A DNA stretch of 64,000 nt from Bryopsis sp. KO-2023 (taxonomy: Eukaryota; Chlorophyta; Ulvophyceae; Bryopsidales; Bryopsidaceae), in the NCBI GenBank assembly GCA_030272585.1, contig BSYQ01000013.1, positions 62,001-126,000 of the forward strand, read 5' to 3'. The notes under the pieces are model-generated. The model ran no database searches, had not been told where the DNA came from, and saw nothing but the letters and a program-made list of their open reading frames with translations. Positions within the stretch are counted from its first letter, which is position 1, and each line of letters opens with the position of its first letter. Positions 14,230 through 29,595 of this stretch are shown here, piece by piece. A program made the translations under genes and the position numbers.

Positions 14230-16060
14230 TCCATCAAGCACATCCAAACCTCCAAATCAAAAATAATCAAGTTGCCCCGCCGGATTTTCTTAGACATCCC
14301 TGATCTCGGTACTGATCGGCCCCAATCGTGCTTGATTGGCGAGTTCGGAAGGGATCGCATGTTTTCACGATGGTATGAGGGCAACACGTTTGAATGCCTC
14401 CGTCGAGGGCTTTTGTACTCGTCCATCAAGCACATCCATACCTCCAAATCGAAAATAATCAAGTTGCCCCCGCCGGATTTCCTGAGACATCCCTGATCTC
14501 GGTACTGATCGGCCCCAATCGTGCTTGATTGGCGAGTTCGGAAGGGATCGCATGTTTTCACGATGGTATGAGGGCAACACGTTTGAATGCCTCCGTCGAG
14601 GGCTTTTGTACTCGTCCATCAAGCACATCCATACCTCCAAATCAAAAATAAACACGTTGCCCCGCCGGATTTACTGAGACATCCCTGATCTCGGTACTGA
14701 TCGGCCCCAATCGTGCTTGATTGGCGAGTTCGGAAGGGATCGCATGTTTTCACGATGGTATGAGGGCAACACGTTTGAATGCCTCCGTCGAGGGCTTTTG
14801 TACTCGTACATCATCCACAACCATCCTCCAAATCTAAAATAATCAAGTTGCCCCGCCGGATTTTCTGAGACATCCCTGATCTCGGTACTGATCGGCCCCA
14901 ATCGTGCTTGATTGGCGAGTTCGGAAGGGATCGCATGTTTTCACGATGGTATGAGGGCAACACGTTGAATGCCTCCGTCGAGGGCTTTTGTACTCGTCCA
15001 TCAAGCACATCCATACCTCCAAATCGAAAATAATCAAGTTGCCCCCGCCGGATTTCCTGAGACATCCCTGATCTCGGTACTGATCGGCCCCAATCGTGCT
15101 TGATTGGCGAGTTCGGAAGGGATCGCATGTTTTCACGATGGTATGAGGGCAACACGTTTGAATGCCTCCGTCGAGGGCTTTTGTACTCGTCCATCAAGCA
15201 CATCCATACCTCCAAATCGAAAATAATCAAGTTGCCCCCGCCGGATTTCCTGAGACATCCCTGATCTCGGTACTGATCGGCCCCAATCGTGCTTGATTGG
15301 CGAGTTCGGAAGGGATCGCATGTTTTCACGATGGTATGAGGGCAACACGTTTGAATGCCTCCGTCGAGGGCTTTTGTACTCGTCCATCAAGCACATCCAA
15401 ACCTCCAAATCAAAATAATCAAGTTGCCCCCGCCGGATTTACTGAGACATCCCTGATCTCGGTACTGATCGGCCCCAATCGTGCTTGATTGGCGAGTTCG
15501 GAAGGGATCGCATGTTTTCACGATGGTATGAGGGCAACACGTTTGAATGCCTCCGTCGAGGGCTTTTGTACTCGTCCATCAAGCACATCCATACCTCCAA
15601 ATCGAAAATAATCAAGTTGCCCCCGCCGGATTTCCTGAGACATCCCTGATCTCGGTACTGATCGGGCCCAATCGTGCTTGATTGGCGAGTTCGGAAGGGA
15701 TCGCATGTTTTCACGATGGTATGAGGGCAACACGTTTGAATGCCTCCGTCGAGGGCTTTTGTACTCGTCCATCAAGCACATCCAAACCTCCAAATCAAAA
15801 TAATCAAGTTGCCCCCGCCGGATTTCCTGAGACATCCCTGATCTCGGTACTGATCGGCCCCAATCGTGCTTGATTGGCGAGTTCGGAAGGGATCGCATGT
15901 TTTCACGATGGTATGAGGGCAACACGTTTGAATGCCTCCGTCGAGGGCTTTTGTACTCGTCCATCAAGCACATCCAACCTCCAAATCGAAAATAATCAAG
16001 TTGCCCCGCCGGATTTCTTGAGACATCCCTGATCTCGGTACTGATCGGCCCCAATCGTGC
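14230..16060 (-). repeat. Degenerate island inside the homogeneous array
   Basis: About nine consecutive units carry many private changes while flanking units match consensus. Examples are an altered 3' end and spacer near 14,640-14,675, a changed spacer reading tcgtacatcatccacaacc near 14,805-14,824, a one-base loss near 14,965, and altered 5S bases near 14,285-14,291, 15,441 and 15,664. Several are likely poor or non-functional 5S templates. The island may be a former array edge or an insertion of older units. Confidence 0.6.
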
Positions 16061-19000
16061 TTGATTGGCGAGTTCGGAAGGGATCGCATGTTTTCACGAT
16101 GGTATGAGGGCAACACGTTTGAATGCCTCCGTCGAGGGCTTTTGTACTCGTCCATCAAGCACATCCATACCTCCAAATCGAAAATAATCAAGTTGCCCCC
16201 GCCGGATTTCCTGAGACATCCCTGATCTCGGTACTGATCGGCCCCAATCGTGCTTGATTGGCGAGTTCGGAAGGGATCGCATGTTTTCACGATGGTATGA
16301 GGGCAACACGTTTGAATGCCTCCGTCGAGGGCTTTTGTACTCGTCCATCAAGCACATCCAAACCTCCAAATCGAAAATAATCAAGTTGCCCCCGCCGGAT
16401 TTCCTGAGACATCCCTGATCTCGGTACTGATCGGCCCCAATCGTGCTTGATTGGCGAGTTCGGAAGGGATCGCATGTTTTCACGATGGTATGAGGGCAAC
16501 ACGTTTGAATGCCTCCGTCGAGGGCTTTTGTACTCGTCCATCAAGCACATCCACACCTCCAAATCGAAAATAATCAAGTTGCCCCCGCCGGATTTCTTGA
16601 GACATCCCTGATCTCGGTACTGATCGGCCCCAATCGTGCTTGATTGGCGAGTTCGGAAGGGATCGCATGTTTTCACGATGGTATGAGGGCAACACGTTTG
16701 AATGCCTCCGTCGAGGGCTTTTGTACTCGTCCATCAAGCACATCCATACCTCCAAATCGAAAATAATCAAGTTGCCCCCGCCGGATTTCCTGAGACATCC
16801 CTGATCTCGGTACTGATCGGCCCCAATCGTGCTTGATTGGCGAGTTCGGAAGGGATCGCATGTTTTCACGATGGTATGAGGGCAACACGTTTGAATGCCT
16901 CCGTCGAGGGCTTTTGTACTCGTCCATCAAGCACATCCATACCTCCAAATCGAAAATAATCAAGTTGCCCCCGCCGGATTTCCTGAGACATCCCTGATCT
17001 CGGTACTGATCGGCCCAATCGTGCTTGATTGGCGAGTTCGGAAGGGATCGCATGTTTTCACGATGGTATGAGGGCAACACGTTTGAATGCCTCCGTCGAG
17101 GGCTTTTGTACTCGTCCATCAAGCACATCCATACCTCCAAATCGAAAATAATCAAGTTGCCCCCGCCGGATTTCCTGAGACATCCCTGATCTCGGTACTG
17201 ATCGGCCCCAATCGTGCTTGATTGGCGAGTTCGGAAGGGATCGCATGTTTTCACGATGGTATGAGGGCAACACGTTTGAATGCCTCCGTCGAGGGCTTTT
17301 GTACTCGTCCATCAAGCACATCCAAACCTCCAAATCGAAAATAATCAAGTTGCCCCCGCCGGATTTCCTGAGACATCCCTGATCTCGGTACTGATCGGCC
17401 CCAATCGTGCTTGATTGGCGAGTTCGGAAGGGATCGCATGTTTTCACGATGGTATGAGGGCAACACGTTTGAATGCCTCCGTCGAGGGCTTTTGTACTCG
17501 TCCATCAAGCACATCCATACCTCCAAATCGAAAATAATCAAGTTGCCCCCGCCGGATTTCCTGAGACATCCCTGATCTCGGTACTGATCGGCCCCAATCG
17601 TGCTTGATTGGCGAGTTCGGAAGGGATCGCATGTTTTCACGATGGTATGAGGGCAACACGTTTGAATGCCTCCGTCGAGGGCTTTTGTACTCGTCCATCA
17701 AGCACATCCAAACCTCCAAATCGAAAATAATCAAGTTGCCCCCGCCGGATTTCCTGAGACATCCCTGATCTCGGTACTGATCGGCCCCAATCGTGCTTGA
17801 TTGGCGAGTTCGGAAGGGATCGCATGTTTTCACGATGGTATGAGGGCAACACGTTTGAATGCCTCCGTCGAGGGCTTTTGTACTCGTCCATCAAGCACAT
17901 CCATACCTCCAAATCGAAAATAATCAAGTTGCCCCCGCCGGATTTCCTGAGACATCCCTGATCTCGGTACTGATCGGCCCCAATCGTGCTTGATTGGCGA
18001 GTTCGGAAGGGATCGCATGTTTTCACGATGGTATGAGGGCAACACGTTTGAATGCCTCCGTCGAGGGCTTTTGTACTCGTCCATCAAGCACATCCATACC
18101 TCCAAATCGAAAATAATCAAGTTGCCCCCGCCGGATTTCCTGAGACATCCCTGATCTCGGTACTGATCGGCCCCAATCGTGCTTGATTGGCGAGTTCGGA
18201 AGGGATCGCATGTTTTCACGATGGTATGAGGGCAACACGTTTGAATGCCTCCGTCGAGGGCTTTTGTACTCGTCCATCAAGCACATCCATACCTCCAAAT
18301 CGAAAATAATCAAGTTGCCCCCGCCGGATTTCCTGAGACATCCCTGATCTCGGTACTGATCGGCCCCAATCGTGCTTGATTGGCGAGTTCGGAAGGGATC
18401 GCATGTTTTCACGATGGTATGAGGGCAACACGTTTGAATGCCTCCGTCGAGGGCTTTTGTACTCGTCCATCAAGCACATCCATACCTCCAAATCGAAAAT
18501 AATCAAGTTGCCCCCGCCGGATTTCCTGAGACATCCCTGATCTCGGTACTGATCGGCCCCAATCGTGCTTGATTGGCGAGTTCGGAAGGGATCGCATGTT
18601 TTCACGATGGTATGAGGGCAACACGTTTGAATGCCTCCGTCGAGGGCTTTTGTACTCGTCCATCAAGCACATCCAAACCTCCAAATCGAAAATAATCAAG
18701 TTGCCCCGCCGGATTTCCTGAGACATCCCTGATCTCGGTACTGATCGGCCCCAATCGTGCTTGATTGGCGAGTTCGGAAGGGATCGCATGTTTTCACGAT
18801 GGTATGAGGGCAACACGTTTGAATGCCTCCGTCGAGGGCTTTTGTACTCGTCCATCAAGCACATCCATACCTCCAAATCGAAAATAATCAAGTTGCCCCC
18901 GCCGGATTTCCTGAGACATCCCTGATCTCGGTACTGATCGGCCCCAATCGTGCTTGATTGGCGAGTTCGGAAGGGATCGCATGTTTTCACGATGGTATGA

Positions 19001-22000
19001 GGGCAACACGTTTGAATGCCTCCGTCGAGGGCTTTTGTACTCGTCCATCAAGCACATCCATACCTCCAAATCGAAAATAATCAAGTTGCCCCCGCCGGAT
19101 TTCCTGAGACATCCCTGATCTCGGTACTGATCGGCCCCAATCGTGCTTGATTGGCGAGTTCGGAAGGGATCGCATGTTTTCACGATGGTATGAGGGCAAC
19201 ACGTTTGAATGCCTCCGTCGAGGGCTTTTGTACTCGTCCATCAAGCACATCCATACCTCCAAATCGAAAATAATCAAGTTGCCCCCGCCGGATTTCCTGA
19301 GACATCCCTGATCTCGGTACTGATCGGCCCCAATCGTGCTTGATTGGCGAGTTCGGAAGGGATCGCATGTTTTCACGATGGTATGAGGGCAACACGTTTG
19401 AATGCCTCCGTCGAGGGCTTTTGTACTCGTCCATCAAGCACATCCATACCTCCAAATCGAAAATAATCAAGTTGCCCCCGCCGGATTTCCTGAGACATCC
19501 CTGATCTCGGTACTGATCGGCCCCAATCGTGCTTGATTGGCGAGTTCGGAAGGGATCGCATGTTTTCACGATGGTATGAGGGCAACACGTTTGAATGCCT
19601 CCGTCGAGGGCTTTTGTACTCGTCCATCAAGCACATCCATACCTCCAAATCGAAAATAATCAAGTTGCCCCCGCCGGATTTCCTGAGACATCCCTGATCT
19701 CGGTACTGATCGGCCCCAATCGTGCTTGATTGGCGAGTTCGGAAGGGATCGCATGTTTTCACGATGGTATGAGGGCAACACGTTTGAATGCCTCCGTCGA
19801 GGGCTTTTGTACTCGTCCATCAAGCACATCCATACCTCCAAATCGAAAATAATCAAGTTGCCCCCGCCGGATTTCCTGAGACATCCCTGATCTCGGTACT
19901 GATCGGCCCCAATCGTGCTTGATTGGCGAGTTCGGAAGGGATCGCATGTTTTCACGATGGTATGAGGGCAACACGTTTGAATGCCTCCGTCGAGGGCTTT
20001 TGTACTCGTCCATCAAGCACATCCATACCTCCAAATCGAAAATAATCAAGTTGCCCCCGCCGGATTTCCTGAGACATCCCTGATCTCGGTACTGATCGGC
20101 CCCAATCGTGCTTGATTGGCGAGTTCGGAAGGGATCGCATGTTTTCACGATGGTATGAGGGCAACACGTTTGAATGCCTCCGTCGAGGGCTTTTGTACTC
20201 GTCCATCAAGCACATCCATACCTCCAAATCGAAAATAATCAAGTTGCCCCCGCCGGATTTCCTGAGACATCCCTGATCTCGGTACTGATCGGCCCCAATC
20301 GTGCTTGATTGGCGAGTTCGGAAGGGATCGCATGTTTTCACGATGGTATGAGGGCAACACGTTTGAATGCCTCCGTCGAGGGCTTTTGTACTCGTCCATC
20401 AAGCACATCCATACCTCCAAATCGAAAATAATCAAGTTGCCCCCGCCGGATTTCCTGAGACATCCCTGATCTCGGTACTGATCGGCCCCAATCGTGCTTG
20501 ATTGGCGAGTTCGGAAGGGATCGCATGTTTTCACGATGGTATGAGGGCAACACGTTTGAATGCCTCCGTCGAGGGCTTTTGTACTCGTCCATCAAGCACA
20601 TCCAAACCTCCAAATCGAAAATAATCAAGTTGCCCCCGCCGGATTTCCTGAGACATCCCTGATCTCGGTACTGATCGGCCCCAATCGTGCTTGATTGGCG
20701 AGTTCGGAAGGGATCGCATGTTTTCACGATGGTATGAGGGCAACACGTTTGAATGCCTCCGTCGAGGGCTTTTGTACTCGTCCATCAAGCACATCCATAC
20801 CTCCAAATCGAAAATAATCAAGTTGCCCCCGCCGGATTTCCTGAGACATCCCTGATCTCGGTACTGATCGGCCCCAATCGTGCTTGATTGGCGAGTTCGG
20901 AAGGGATCGCATGTTTTCACGATGGTATGAGGGCAACACGTTTGAATGCCTCCGTCGAGGGCTTTTGTACTCGTCCATCAAGCACATCCATACCTCCAAA
21001 TCGAAAATAATCAAGTTGCCCCCGCCGGATTTCCTGAGACATCCCTGATCTCGGTACTGATCGGCCCCAATCGTGCTTGATTGGCGAGTTCGGAAGGGAT
21101 CGCATGTTTTCACGATGGTATGAGGGCAACACGTTTGAATGCCTCCGTCGAGGGCTTTTGTACTCGTCCATCAAGCACATCCATACCTCCAAATCGAAAA
21201 TAATCAAGTTGCCCCGCCGGATTTCCTGAGACATCCCTGATCTCGGTACTGATCGGCCCCAATCGTGCTTGATTGGCGAGTTCGGAAGGGATCGCATGTT
21301 TTCACGATGGTATGAGGGCAACACGTTTGAATGCCTCCGTCGAGGGCTTTTGTACTCGTCCATCAAGCACATCCATACCTCCAAATCGAAAATAATCAAG
21401 TTGCCCCCGCCGGATTTCCTGAGACATCCCTGATCTCGGTACTGATCGGCCCCAATCGTGCTTGATTGGCGAGTTCGGAAGGGATCGCATGTTTTCACGA
21501 TGGTATGAGGGCAACACGTTTGAATGCCTCCGTCGAGGGCTTTTGTACTCGTCCATCAAGCACATCCAAACCTCCAAATCGAAAATAATCAAGTTGCCCC
21601 CGCCGGATTTCCTGAGACATCCCTGATCTCGGTACTGATCGGCCCCAATCGTGCTTGATTGGCGAGTTCGGAAGGGATCGCATGTTTTCACGATGGTATG
21701 AGGGCAACACGTTTGAATGCCTCCGTCGAGGGCTTTTGTACTCGTCCATCAAGCACATCCATACCTCCAAATCGAAAATAATCAAGTTGCCCCCGCCGGA
21801 TTTCTTGAGACATCCCTGATCTCGGTACTGATCGGCCCCAATCGTGCTTGATTGGCGAGTTCGGAAGGGATCGCATGTTTTCACGATGGTATGAGGGCAA
21901 CACGTTTGAATGCCTCCGTCGAGGGCTTTTGTACTCGTCCATCAAGCACATCCACACCTCCAAATCGAAAATAATCAAGTTGCCCCCGCCGGATTTCCTG

Positions 22001-25000
22001 AGACATCCCTGATCTCGGTACTGATCGGCCCCAATCGTGCTTGATTGGCGAGTTCGGAAGGGATCGCATGTTTTCACGATGGTATGAGGGCAACACGTTT
22101 GAATGCCTCCGTCGAGGGCTTTTGTACTCGTCCATCAAGCACATCCATACCTCCAAATCGAAAATAATCAAGTTGCCCCCGCCGGATTTCTTGAGACATC
22201 CCTGATCTCGGTACTGATCGGCCCCAATCGTGCTTGATTGGCGAGTTCGGAAGGGATCGCATGTTTTCACGATGGTATGAGGGCAACACGTTTGAATGCC
22301 TCCGTCGAGGGCTTTTGTACTCGTCCATCAAGCACATCCATACCTCCAAATCGAAAATAATCAAGTTGCCCCCGCCGGATTTCCTGAGACATCCCTGATC
22401 TCGGTACTGATCGGCCCCAATCGTGCTTGATTGGCGAGTTCGGAAGGGATCGCATGTTTTCACGATGGTATGAGGGCAACACGTTTGAATGCCTCCGTCG
22501 AGGGCTTTTGTACTCGTCCATCAAGCACATCCATACCTCCAAATCGAAAATAATCAAGTTGCCCCCGCCGGATTTCCTGAGACATCCCTGATCTCGGTAC
22601 TGATCGGCCCCAATCGTGCTTGATTGGCGAGTTCGGAAGGGATCGCATGTTTTCACGATGGTATGAGGGCAACACGTTTGAATGCCTCCGTCGAGGGCTT
22701 TTGTACTCGTCCATCAAGCACATCCATACCTCCAAATCGAAAATAATCAAGTTGCCCCCGCCGGATTTCCTGAGACATCCCTGATCTCGGTACTGATCGG
22801 CCCCAATCGTGCTTGATTGGCGAGTTCGGAAGGGATCGCATGTTTTCACGATGGTATGAGGGCAACACGTTTGAATGCCTCCGTCGAGGGCTTTTGTACT
22901 CGTCCATCAAGCACATCCAAACCTCCAAATCGAAAATAATCAAGTTGCCCCCCCGGATTTCCTGAGACATCCCTGATCTCGGTACTGATCGGCCCCAATC
23001 GTGCTTGATTGGCGAGTTCGGAAGGGATCGCATGTTTTCACGATGGTATGAGGGCAACACGTTTGAATGCCTCCGTCGAGGGCTTTTGTACTCGTCCATC
23101 AAGCACATCCATACCTCCAAATCGAAAATAATCAAGTTGCCCCCGCCGGATTTCCTGAGACATCCCTGATCTCGGTACTGATCGGCCCAATCGTGCTTGA
23201 TTGGCGAGTTCGGAAGGGATCGCATGTTTTCACGATGGTATGAGGGCAACACGTTTGAATGCCTCCGTCGAGGGCTTTTGTACTCGTCCATCAAGCACAT
23301 CCAAACCTCCAAATCGAAAATAATCAAGTTGCCCCCGCCGGATTTCCTGAGACATCCCTGATCTCGGTACTGATCGGCCCCAATCGTGCTTGATTGGCGA
23401 GTTCGGAAGGGATCGCATGTTTTCACGATGGTATGAGGGCAACACGTTTGAATGCCTCCGTCGAGGGCTTTTGTACTCGTCCATCAAGCACATCCATACC
23501 TCCAAATCGAAAATAATCAAGTTGCCCCCGCCGGATTTCCTGAGACATCCCTGATCTCGGTACTGATCGGCCCCAATCGTGCTTGATTGGCGAGTTCGGA
23601 AGGGATCGCATGTTTTCACGATGGTATGAGGGCAACACGTTTGAATGCCTCCGTCGAGGGCTTTTGTACTCGTCCATCAAGCACATCCATACCTCCAAAT
23701 CGAAAATAATCAAGTTGCCCCCGCCGGATTTCCTGAGACATCCCTGATCTCGGTACTGATCGGCCCCAATCGTGCTTGATTGGCGAGTTCGGAAGGGATC
23801 GCATGTTTTCACGATGGTATGAGGGCAACACGTTTGAATGCCTCCGTCGAGGGCTTTTGTACTCGTCCATCAAGCACATCCATACCTCCAAATCGAAAAT
23901 AATCAAGTTGCCCCCGCCGGATTTCCTGAGACATCCCTGATCTCGGTACTGATCGGCCCCAATCGTGCTTGATTGGCGAGTTCGGAAGGGATCGCATGTT
24001 TTCACGATGGTATGAGGGCAACACGTTTGAATGCCTCCGTCGAGGGCTTTTGTACTCGTCCATCAAGCACATCCATACCTCCAAATCGAAAATAATCAAG
24101 TTGCCCCCGCCGGATTTCCTGAGACATCCCTGATCTCGGTACTGATCGGCCCCAATCGTGCTTGATTGGCGAGTTCGGAAGGGATCGCATGTTTTCACGA
24201 TGGTATGAGGGCAACACGTTTGAATGCCTCCGTCGAGGGCTTTTGTACTCGTCCATCAAGCACATCCATACCTCCAAATCGAAAATAATCAAGTTGCCCC
24301 GCCGGATTTCCTGAGACATCCCTGATCTCGGTACTGATCGGCCCCAATCGTGCTTGATTGGCGAGTTCGGAAGGGATCGCATGTTTTCACGATGGTATGA
24401 GGGCAACACGTTTGAATGCCTCCGTCGAGGGCTTTTGTACTCGTCCATCAAGCACATCCATACCTCCAAATCGAAAATAATCAAGTTGCCCCCGCCGGAT
24501 TTCCTGAGACATCCCTGATCTCGGTACTGATCGGCCCCAATCGTGCTTGATTGGCGAGTTCGGAAGGGATCGCATGTTTTCACGATGGTATGAGGGCAAC
24601 ACGTTTGAATGCCTCCGTCGAGGGCTTTTGTACTCGTCCATCAAGCACATCCAAACCTCCAAATCGAAAATAATCAAGTTGCCCCCGCCGGATTTCCTGA
24701 GACATCCCTGATCTCGGTACTGATCGGCCCCAATCGTGCTTGATTGGCGAGTTCGGAAGGGATCGCATGTTTTCACGATGGTATGAGGGCAACACGTTTG
24801 AATGCCTCCGTCGAGGGCTTTTGTACTCGTCCATCAAGCACATCCATACCTCCAAATCGAAAATAATCAAGTTGCCCCCGCCGGATTTCCTGAGACATCC
24901 CTGATCTCGGTACTGATCGGCCCCAATCGTGCTTGATTGGCGAGTTCGGAAGGGATCGCATGTTTTCACGATGGTATGAGGGCAACACGTTTGAATGCCT

Positions 25001-26123
25001 CCGTCGAGGGCTTTTGTACTCGTCCATCAAGCACATCCAAACCTCCAAATCGAAAATAATCAAGTTGCCCCCGCCGGATTTCCTGAGACATCCCTGATCT
25101 CGGTACTGATCGGCCCCAATCGTGCTTGATTGGCGAGTTCGGAAGGGATCGCATGTTTTCACGATGGTATGAGGGCAACACGTTTGAATGCCTCCGTCGA
25201 GGGCTTTTGTACTCGTCCATCAAGCACATCCAAACCTCCAAATCGAAAATAATCAAGTTGCCCCCGCCGGATTTCCTGAGACATCCCTGATCTCGGTACT
25301 GATCGGCCCCAATCGTGCTTGATTGGCGAGTTCGGAAGGGATCGCATGTTTTCACGATGGTATGAGGGCAACACGTTTGAATGCCTCCGTCGAGGGCTTT
25401 TGTACTCGTCCATCAAGCACATCCATACCTCCAAATCGAAAATAATCAAGTTGCCCCCGCCGGATTTCCTGAGACATCCCTGATCTCGGTACTGATCGGC
25501 CCCAATCGTGCTTGATTGGCGAGTTCGGAAGGGATCGCATGTTTTCACGATGGTATGAGGGCAACACGTTTGAATGCCTCCGTCGAGGGCTTTTGTACTC
25601 GTCCATCAAGCACATCCATACCTCCAAATCGAAAATAATCAAGTTGCCCCCGCCGGATTTCCTGAGACATCCCTGATCTCGGTACTGATCGGCCCCAATC
25701 GTGCTTGATTGGCGAGTTCGGAAGGGATCGCATGTTTTCACGATGGTATGAGGGCAACACGTTTGAATGCCTCCGTCGAGGGCTTTTGTACTCGTCCATC
25801 AAGCACATCCATACCTCCAAATCGAAAATAATCAAGTTGCCCCCGCCGGATTTCCTGAGACATCCCTGATCTCGGTACTGATCGGCCCCAATCGTGCTTG
25901 ATTGGCGAGTTCGGAAGGGATCGCATGTTTTCACGATGGTATGAGGGCAACACGTTTGAATGCCTCCGTCGAGGGCTTTTGTACTCGTCCATCAAGCACA
26001 TCCATACCTCCAAATCGAAAATAATCAAGTTGCCCCCGCCGGATTTCCTGAGACATCCCTGATCTCGGTACTGATCGGCCCCAATCGTGCTTGATTGGCG
26101 AGTTCGGAAGGGATCGCATGTTT

Positions 26124-29100
26124 TCACGATGGTATGAGGGCAACACGTTTGAATGCCTCCGTCGAGGGCTTTTGTACTCGTCCATCAAGCACATCCATAC
26201 CTCCAAATCGAAAATAATCAAGTTGCCCCCGCCGGATTTCCTGAGACATCCCTGATCTCGGTACTGATCGGCCCCAATCGTGCTTGATTGGCGAGTTCGG
26301 AAGGGATCGCATGTTTTCACGATGGTATGAGGGCACCACGTTTGAATTCCTCCGTCGAGGGCTTTTGTACTCGTCCATCAAGCACATCCATACCTCCAAA
26401 TCGAAAATAATCAAGTTGCCCCCGCCGGATTTCCTGAGACATCCCTGATCTCGGTACTGATCGGCCCCAATCGTGCTTGATTGGCGAGTTCGGAAGGGAT
26501 CGCATGTTTTCACGATGGTATGAGGGCAACACGTTTGAATGCCTCCGTCGAGGGCTTTTGTACTCGTCCATCAAGCACATCCAAACCTCCAAATCAAAAA
26601 TAATCAAGTTGCCCCGCCGGATTTCCTAAGACATCCCTGATCTCGGTACTTATCGGCCCCAATCGTGCTTGATTGGCGAGTTCGGAAGGGATCGCATGTT
26701 TTCACGATGGTATGAGGGCAACACGTTTGAATGCCTCCGTCGAGGGCTTTTGTACTCGTCCATCAAGCACATCCATACCTCCAAATCGAAAATAATCAAG
26801 TTGCCCCCGCCGGATTTCCTGAGACATCCCTGATCTCGGTACTGATCGGCCCCAATCGTGCTTGATTGGCGAGTTCGGAAGGGATCGCATGTTTTCACGA
26901 TGGTATGAGGGCAACACGTTTGAATGCCTCCGTCGAGGGCTTTTGTACTCGTCCATCAAGCACATCCAAACCTCCAAATCAAAAATAATCAAGTTGCCCC
27001 GCCGGATTTCCTAAGACATCCCTGATCTCGGTACTGATCGGCCCCAATCGTGCTTGATTGGCGAGTTCGGAAGGGATCGCATGTTTTCACGATGGTATGA
27101 GGGCAACACGTTTGAATGCCTCCGTCGAGGGCTTTTGTACTCGTCCATCAAGCACATCCATACCTCCAAATCGAAAATAATCAAGTTGCCCCCGCCGGAT
27201 TTCCTGAGACATCCCTGATCTCGGTTCTGATCGGCCCCAATCGTGCTTGATTGGCGAGTTCGGAAGGGATCGCATGTTTTCACGATGGTATGAGGGCAAC
27301 ACGTTGTAATGCCTCCGTCGAGGGCTTTTGTACTCGTCCATCAAGCACATCCATACCTCCAAATCGAAAATAATCAAGTTGCCCCCGCCGGATTTCCTGA
27401 GACATCCCTGATCTCGGTTCTGATCGGCCCCAATCGTGCTTGATTGGCGAGTTCGGAAGGGATCGCATGTTTTCACGATGGTATGAGGGCAACACGTTTG
27501 AATGTCTCCGTCGAGGGCTTTTGTACTCGTCCATCAAGCACATCCATACCTCCAAATCGAAAATAATCAAGTTGCCCCCGCCGGATTTCCTGAGACATCC
27601 CTGATCTCGGTACTGATCGGCCCCAATCGTGCTTGATTGGCGAGTTCGGAAGGGATCGCATGTTTTCACGATGGTATGAGGGCAACACGTTTGAATGCCT
27701 CCGTCGAGGGCTTTTGTACTCGTCCATCAAGCACATCCATACCTCCAAAAAATAATCGGGTTGCCCCCGCCGGATTTCCTGAGACATCCCTGATCTCGGT
27801 ACTGATCGGCCCCAATCGTGCTTGATTGGCGAGTTCGGAAGGGATCGCATGTTTTCACGATGGTATGAGGGCAACACGTTTGAATGCCTCCGTCGAGGGC
27901 TTTTGTACTCGTCCATCAAGCACATCCAAACCTCCAAATCAAAAATAATCAAGTTGCCCCCGCCGGATTTCCTGAGACATCCCTGATCTCGGTACTGATC
28001 GGCCCCAATCGTGCTTGATTGGCGAGTTCGGAAGGGATCGCATGTTTTCACGCTGGTATGAGGGCAACACGTTTGAATGCCTCCGTCGAGGGCTTTTGTA
28101 CTCGTCCATCAAGCACATCCATACCTCCAAATCGAAAATAATCAAGTTGCCCCCGCCGGATTTCCTGAGACATCCCTGATCTCGGTACTGATCGGCCCCA
28201 ATCGTGCTTGATTGGCGAGTTCGGAAGGGATCGCATGTTTTCACGATGGTATGAGGGCAACATGTTTGAATGCCTCCGTCGAGGGCTTTTGTACTCGTCC
28301 ATCAAGCACATCCATACCTCCAAATCGAAAATAATCAAGTTGCCCCCGCCGGATTTCCTAAGACATCCCTGATCTCGGTACTGATCGGCCCCAATCGTGC
28401 TTGATTGGCGAGTTCGGAAGGGATCGCATGTTTTCACGATGGTATGAGGGCAACACGTTTGAATGTCTCCGTCGAGGGCTTTTGTACTCGTCCATCAAGC
28501 ACATCCATACCTCCAAATCGAAAATAATCAAGTTGCCCCCGCCGGATTTCCTGAGACATCCCTGATCTCGGTACTGATCGGCCCCAATCGTGCTTGATTG
28601 GCGAGTTCGGAAGGGATCGCATGTTTTCACGATGGTATGAGGGCAACACGTTTGAATGTCTCCGTCGAGGGCTTTTGTACTCGTCCATCAAGCACATCCT
28701 AACCTCCAAATCAAAAATAATCAAGTTGCCCCCGCCGGATTTCCTAAGACATCCCTGATCTCGGTACTGATCGGCCCCAATCGTGCTTGATTGGCGAGTT
28801 CGGAAGGGATCGCATGTTTTCACGATGGTATGAGGGCAACACGTTTGAATGCCTCCGTCGAGGGCTTTTGTACTCGTCCATCAAGCACATCCAAACCTCC
28901 AAATCAAAAATAATCAAGTTGCCCCCGCCGGATTTCCTGAGACATCCCTGATCTCGGTACTGATCGGCCCCAATCGTGCTTGATTGGCGAGTTCGGAAGG
29001 GATCGCATGTTTTCACGATGGTATGAGGGCAACACGTTTGAATGCCTCCGTCGAGGGCTTTTGTACTCGTCCATCAAGCACATCCTTACCTCCAAATCAA

Positions 29101-29595
29101 AAATAATCAAGTTGCCCCCGCCGGATTTCCTGAGACATCCCTGATCTCGGTACTGATCGGCCCCAATCGTGCTTGATTGGCGAGTTCGGAAGGGATCGCA
29201 TGTTTTCACGATGGTATGAGGGCAACACGTTTGAATGCCTCCGTCGAGGGCTTTTGTACTCGTCCATCAAGCACATCCATACCTCCAAATCGAAAATAAT
29301 CAAGTTAACCCCGCCGGATTTCCTGAGACATCCTTGATCTCGGTACTGATCGGCCCCAATCGTGCTTGATTGGCGAGTTCGGAAGGGATCGCATGTTTTC
29401 ACGATGGTATGAGGGCAACACGTTTGAATGCCTCTGTCGAGGGCTTTTGTACTCGTCCATCAAGCACATCCATACCTCCAAATCGAAAATAATCAAGTTA
29501 ACCCCGCCGGATTTCCTGAGACATCCCTGATCTCGGTACTGATCGGCCCCAATCGTGCTTGATTGGCGAGTTCGGAAGGGATCGCATGTTTTCAC
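26124..29595 (-). repeat. Higher-order repeat Q, copy 1
   Basis: This stretch of about 18 units carries an ordered series of rare variants: a ggcacc change in the 5S 5' end (26,333-26,338) with aattcc in the spacer, cggttctgatc units at about 27,222 and 27,416, a shortened spacer aaaaaataatcggg at 27,747-27,760, an acatg unit at about 28,260, and gttaacccc units at about 29,304 and 29,497. The same series recurs in the same order at 51.6-55.0 kb with a constant offset of 25,446 bp. Confidence 0.8.

Larger units (their letters stand above)
1..26123 (-). repeat. Homogeneous left part of the 5S array
   Basis: Units here are nearly identical. Most differences fall in one spacer spot (catcc followed by atacc, aaacc, acacc or acc) and in the C-run at the 5S 3' end. 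Long runs of consecutive units are identical, for example from 196 to about 1,700 and from about 18,800 to 20,600. This is the pattern expected for recent homogenisation by unequal crossing-over or gene conversion. Confidence 0.8.
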
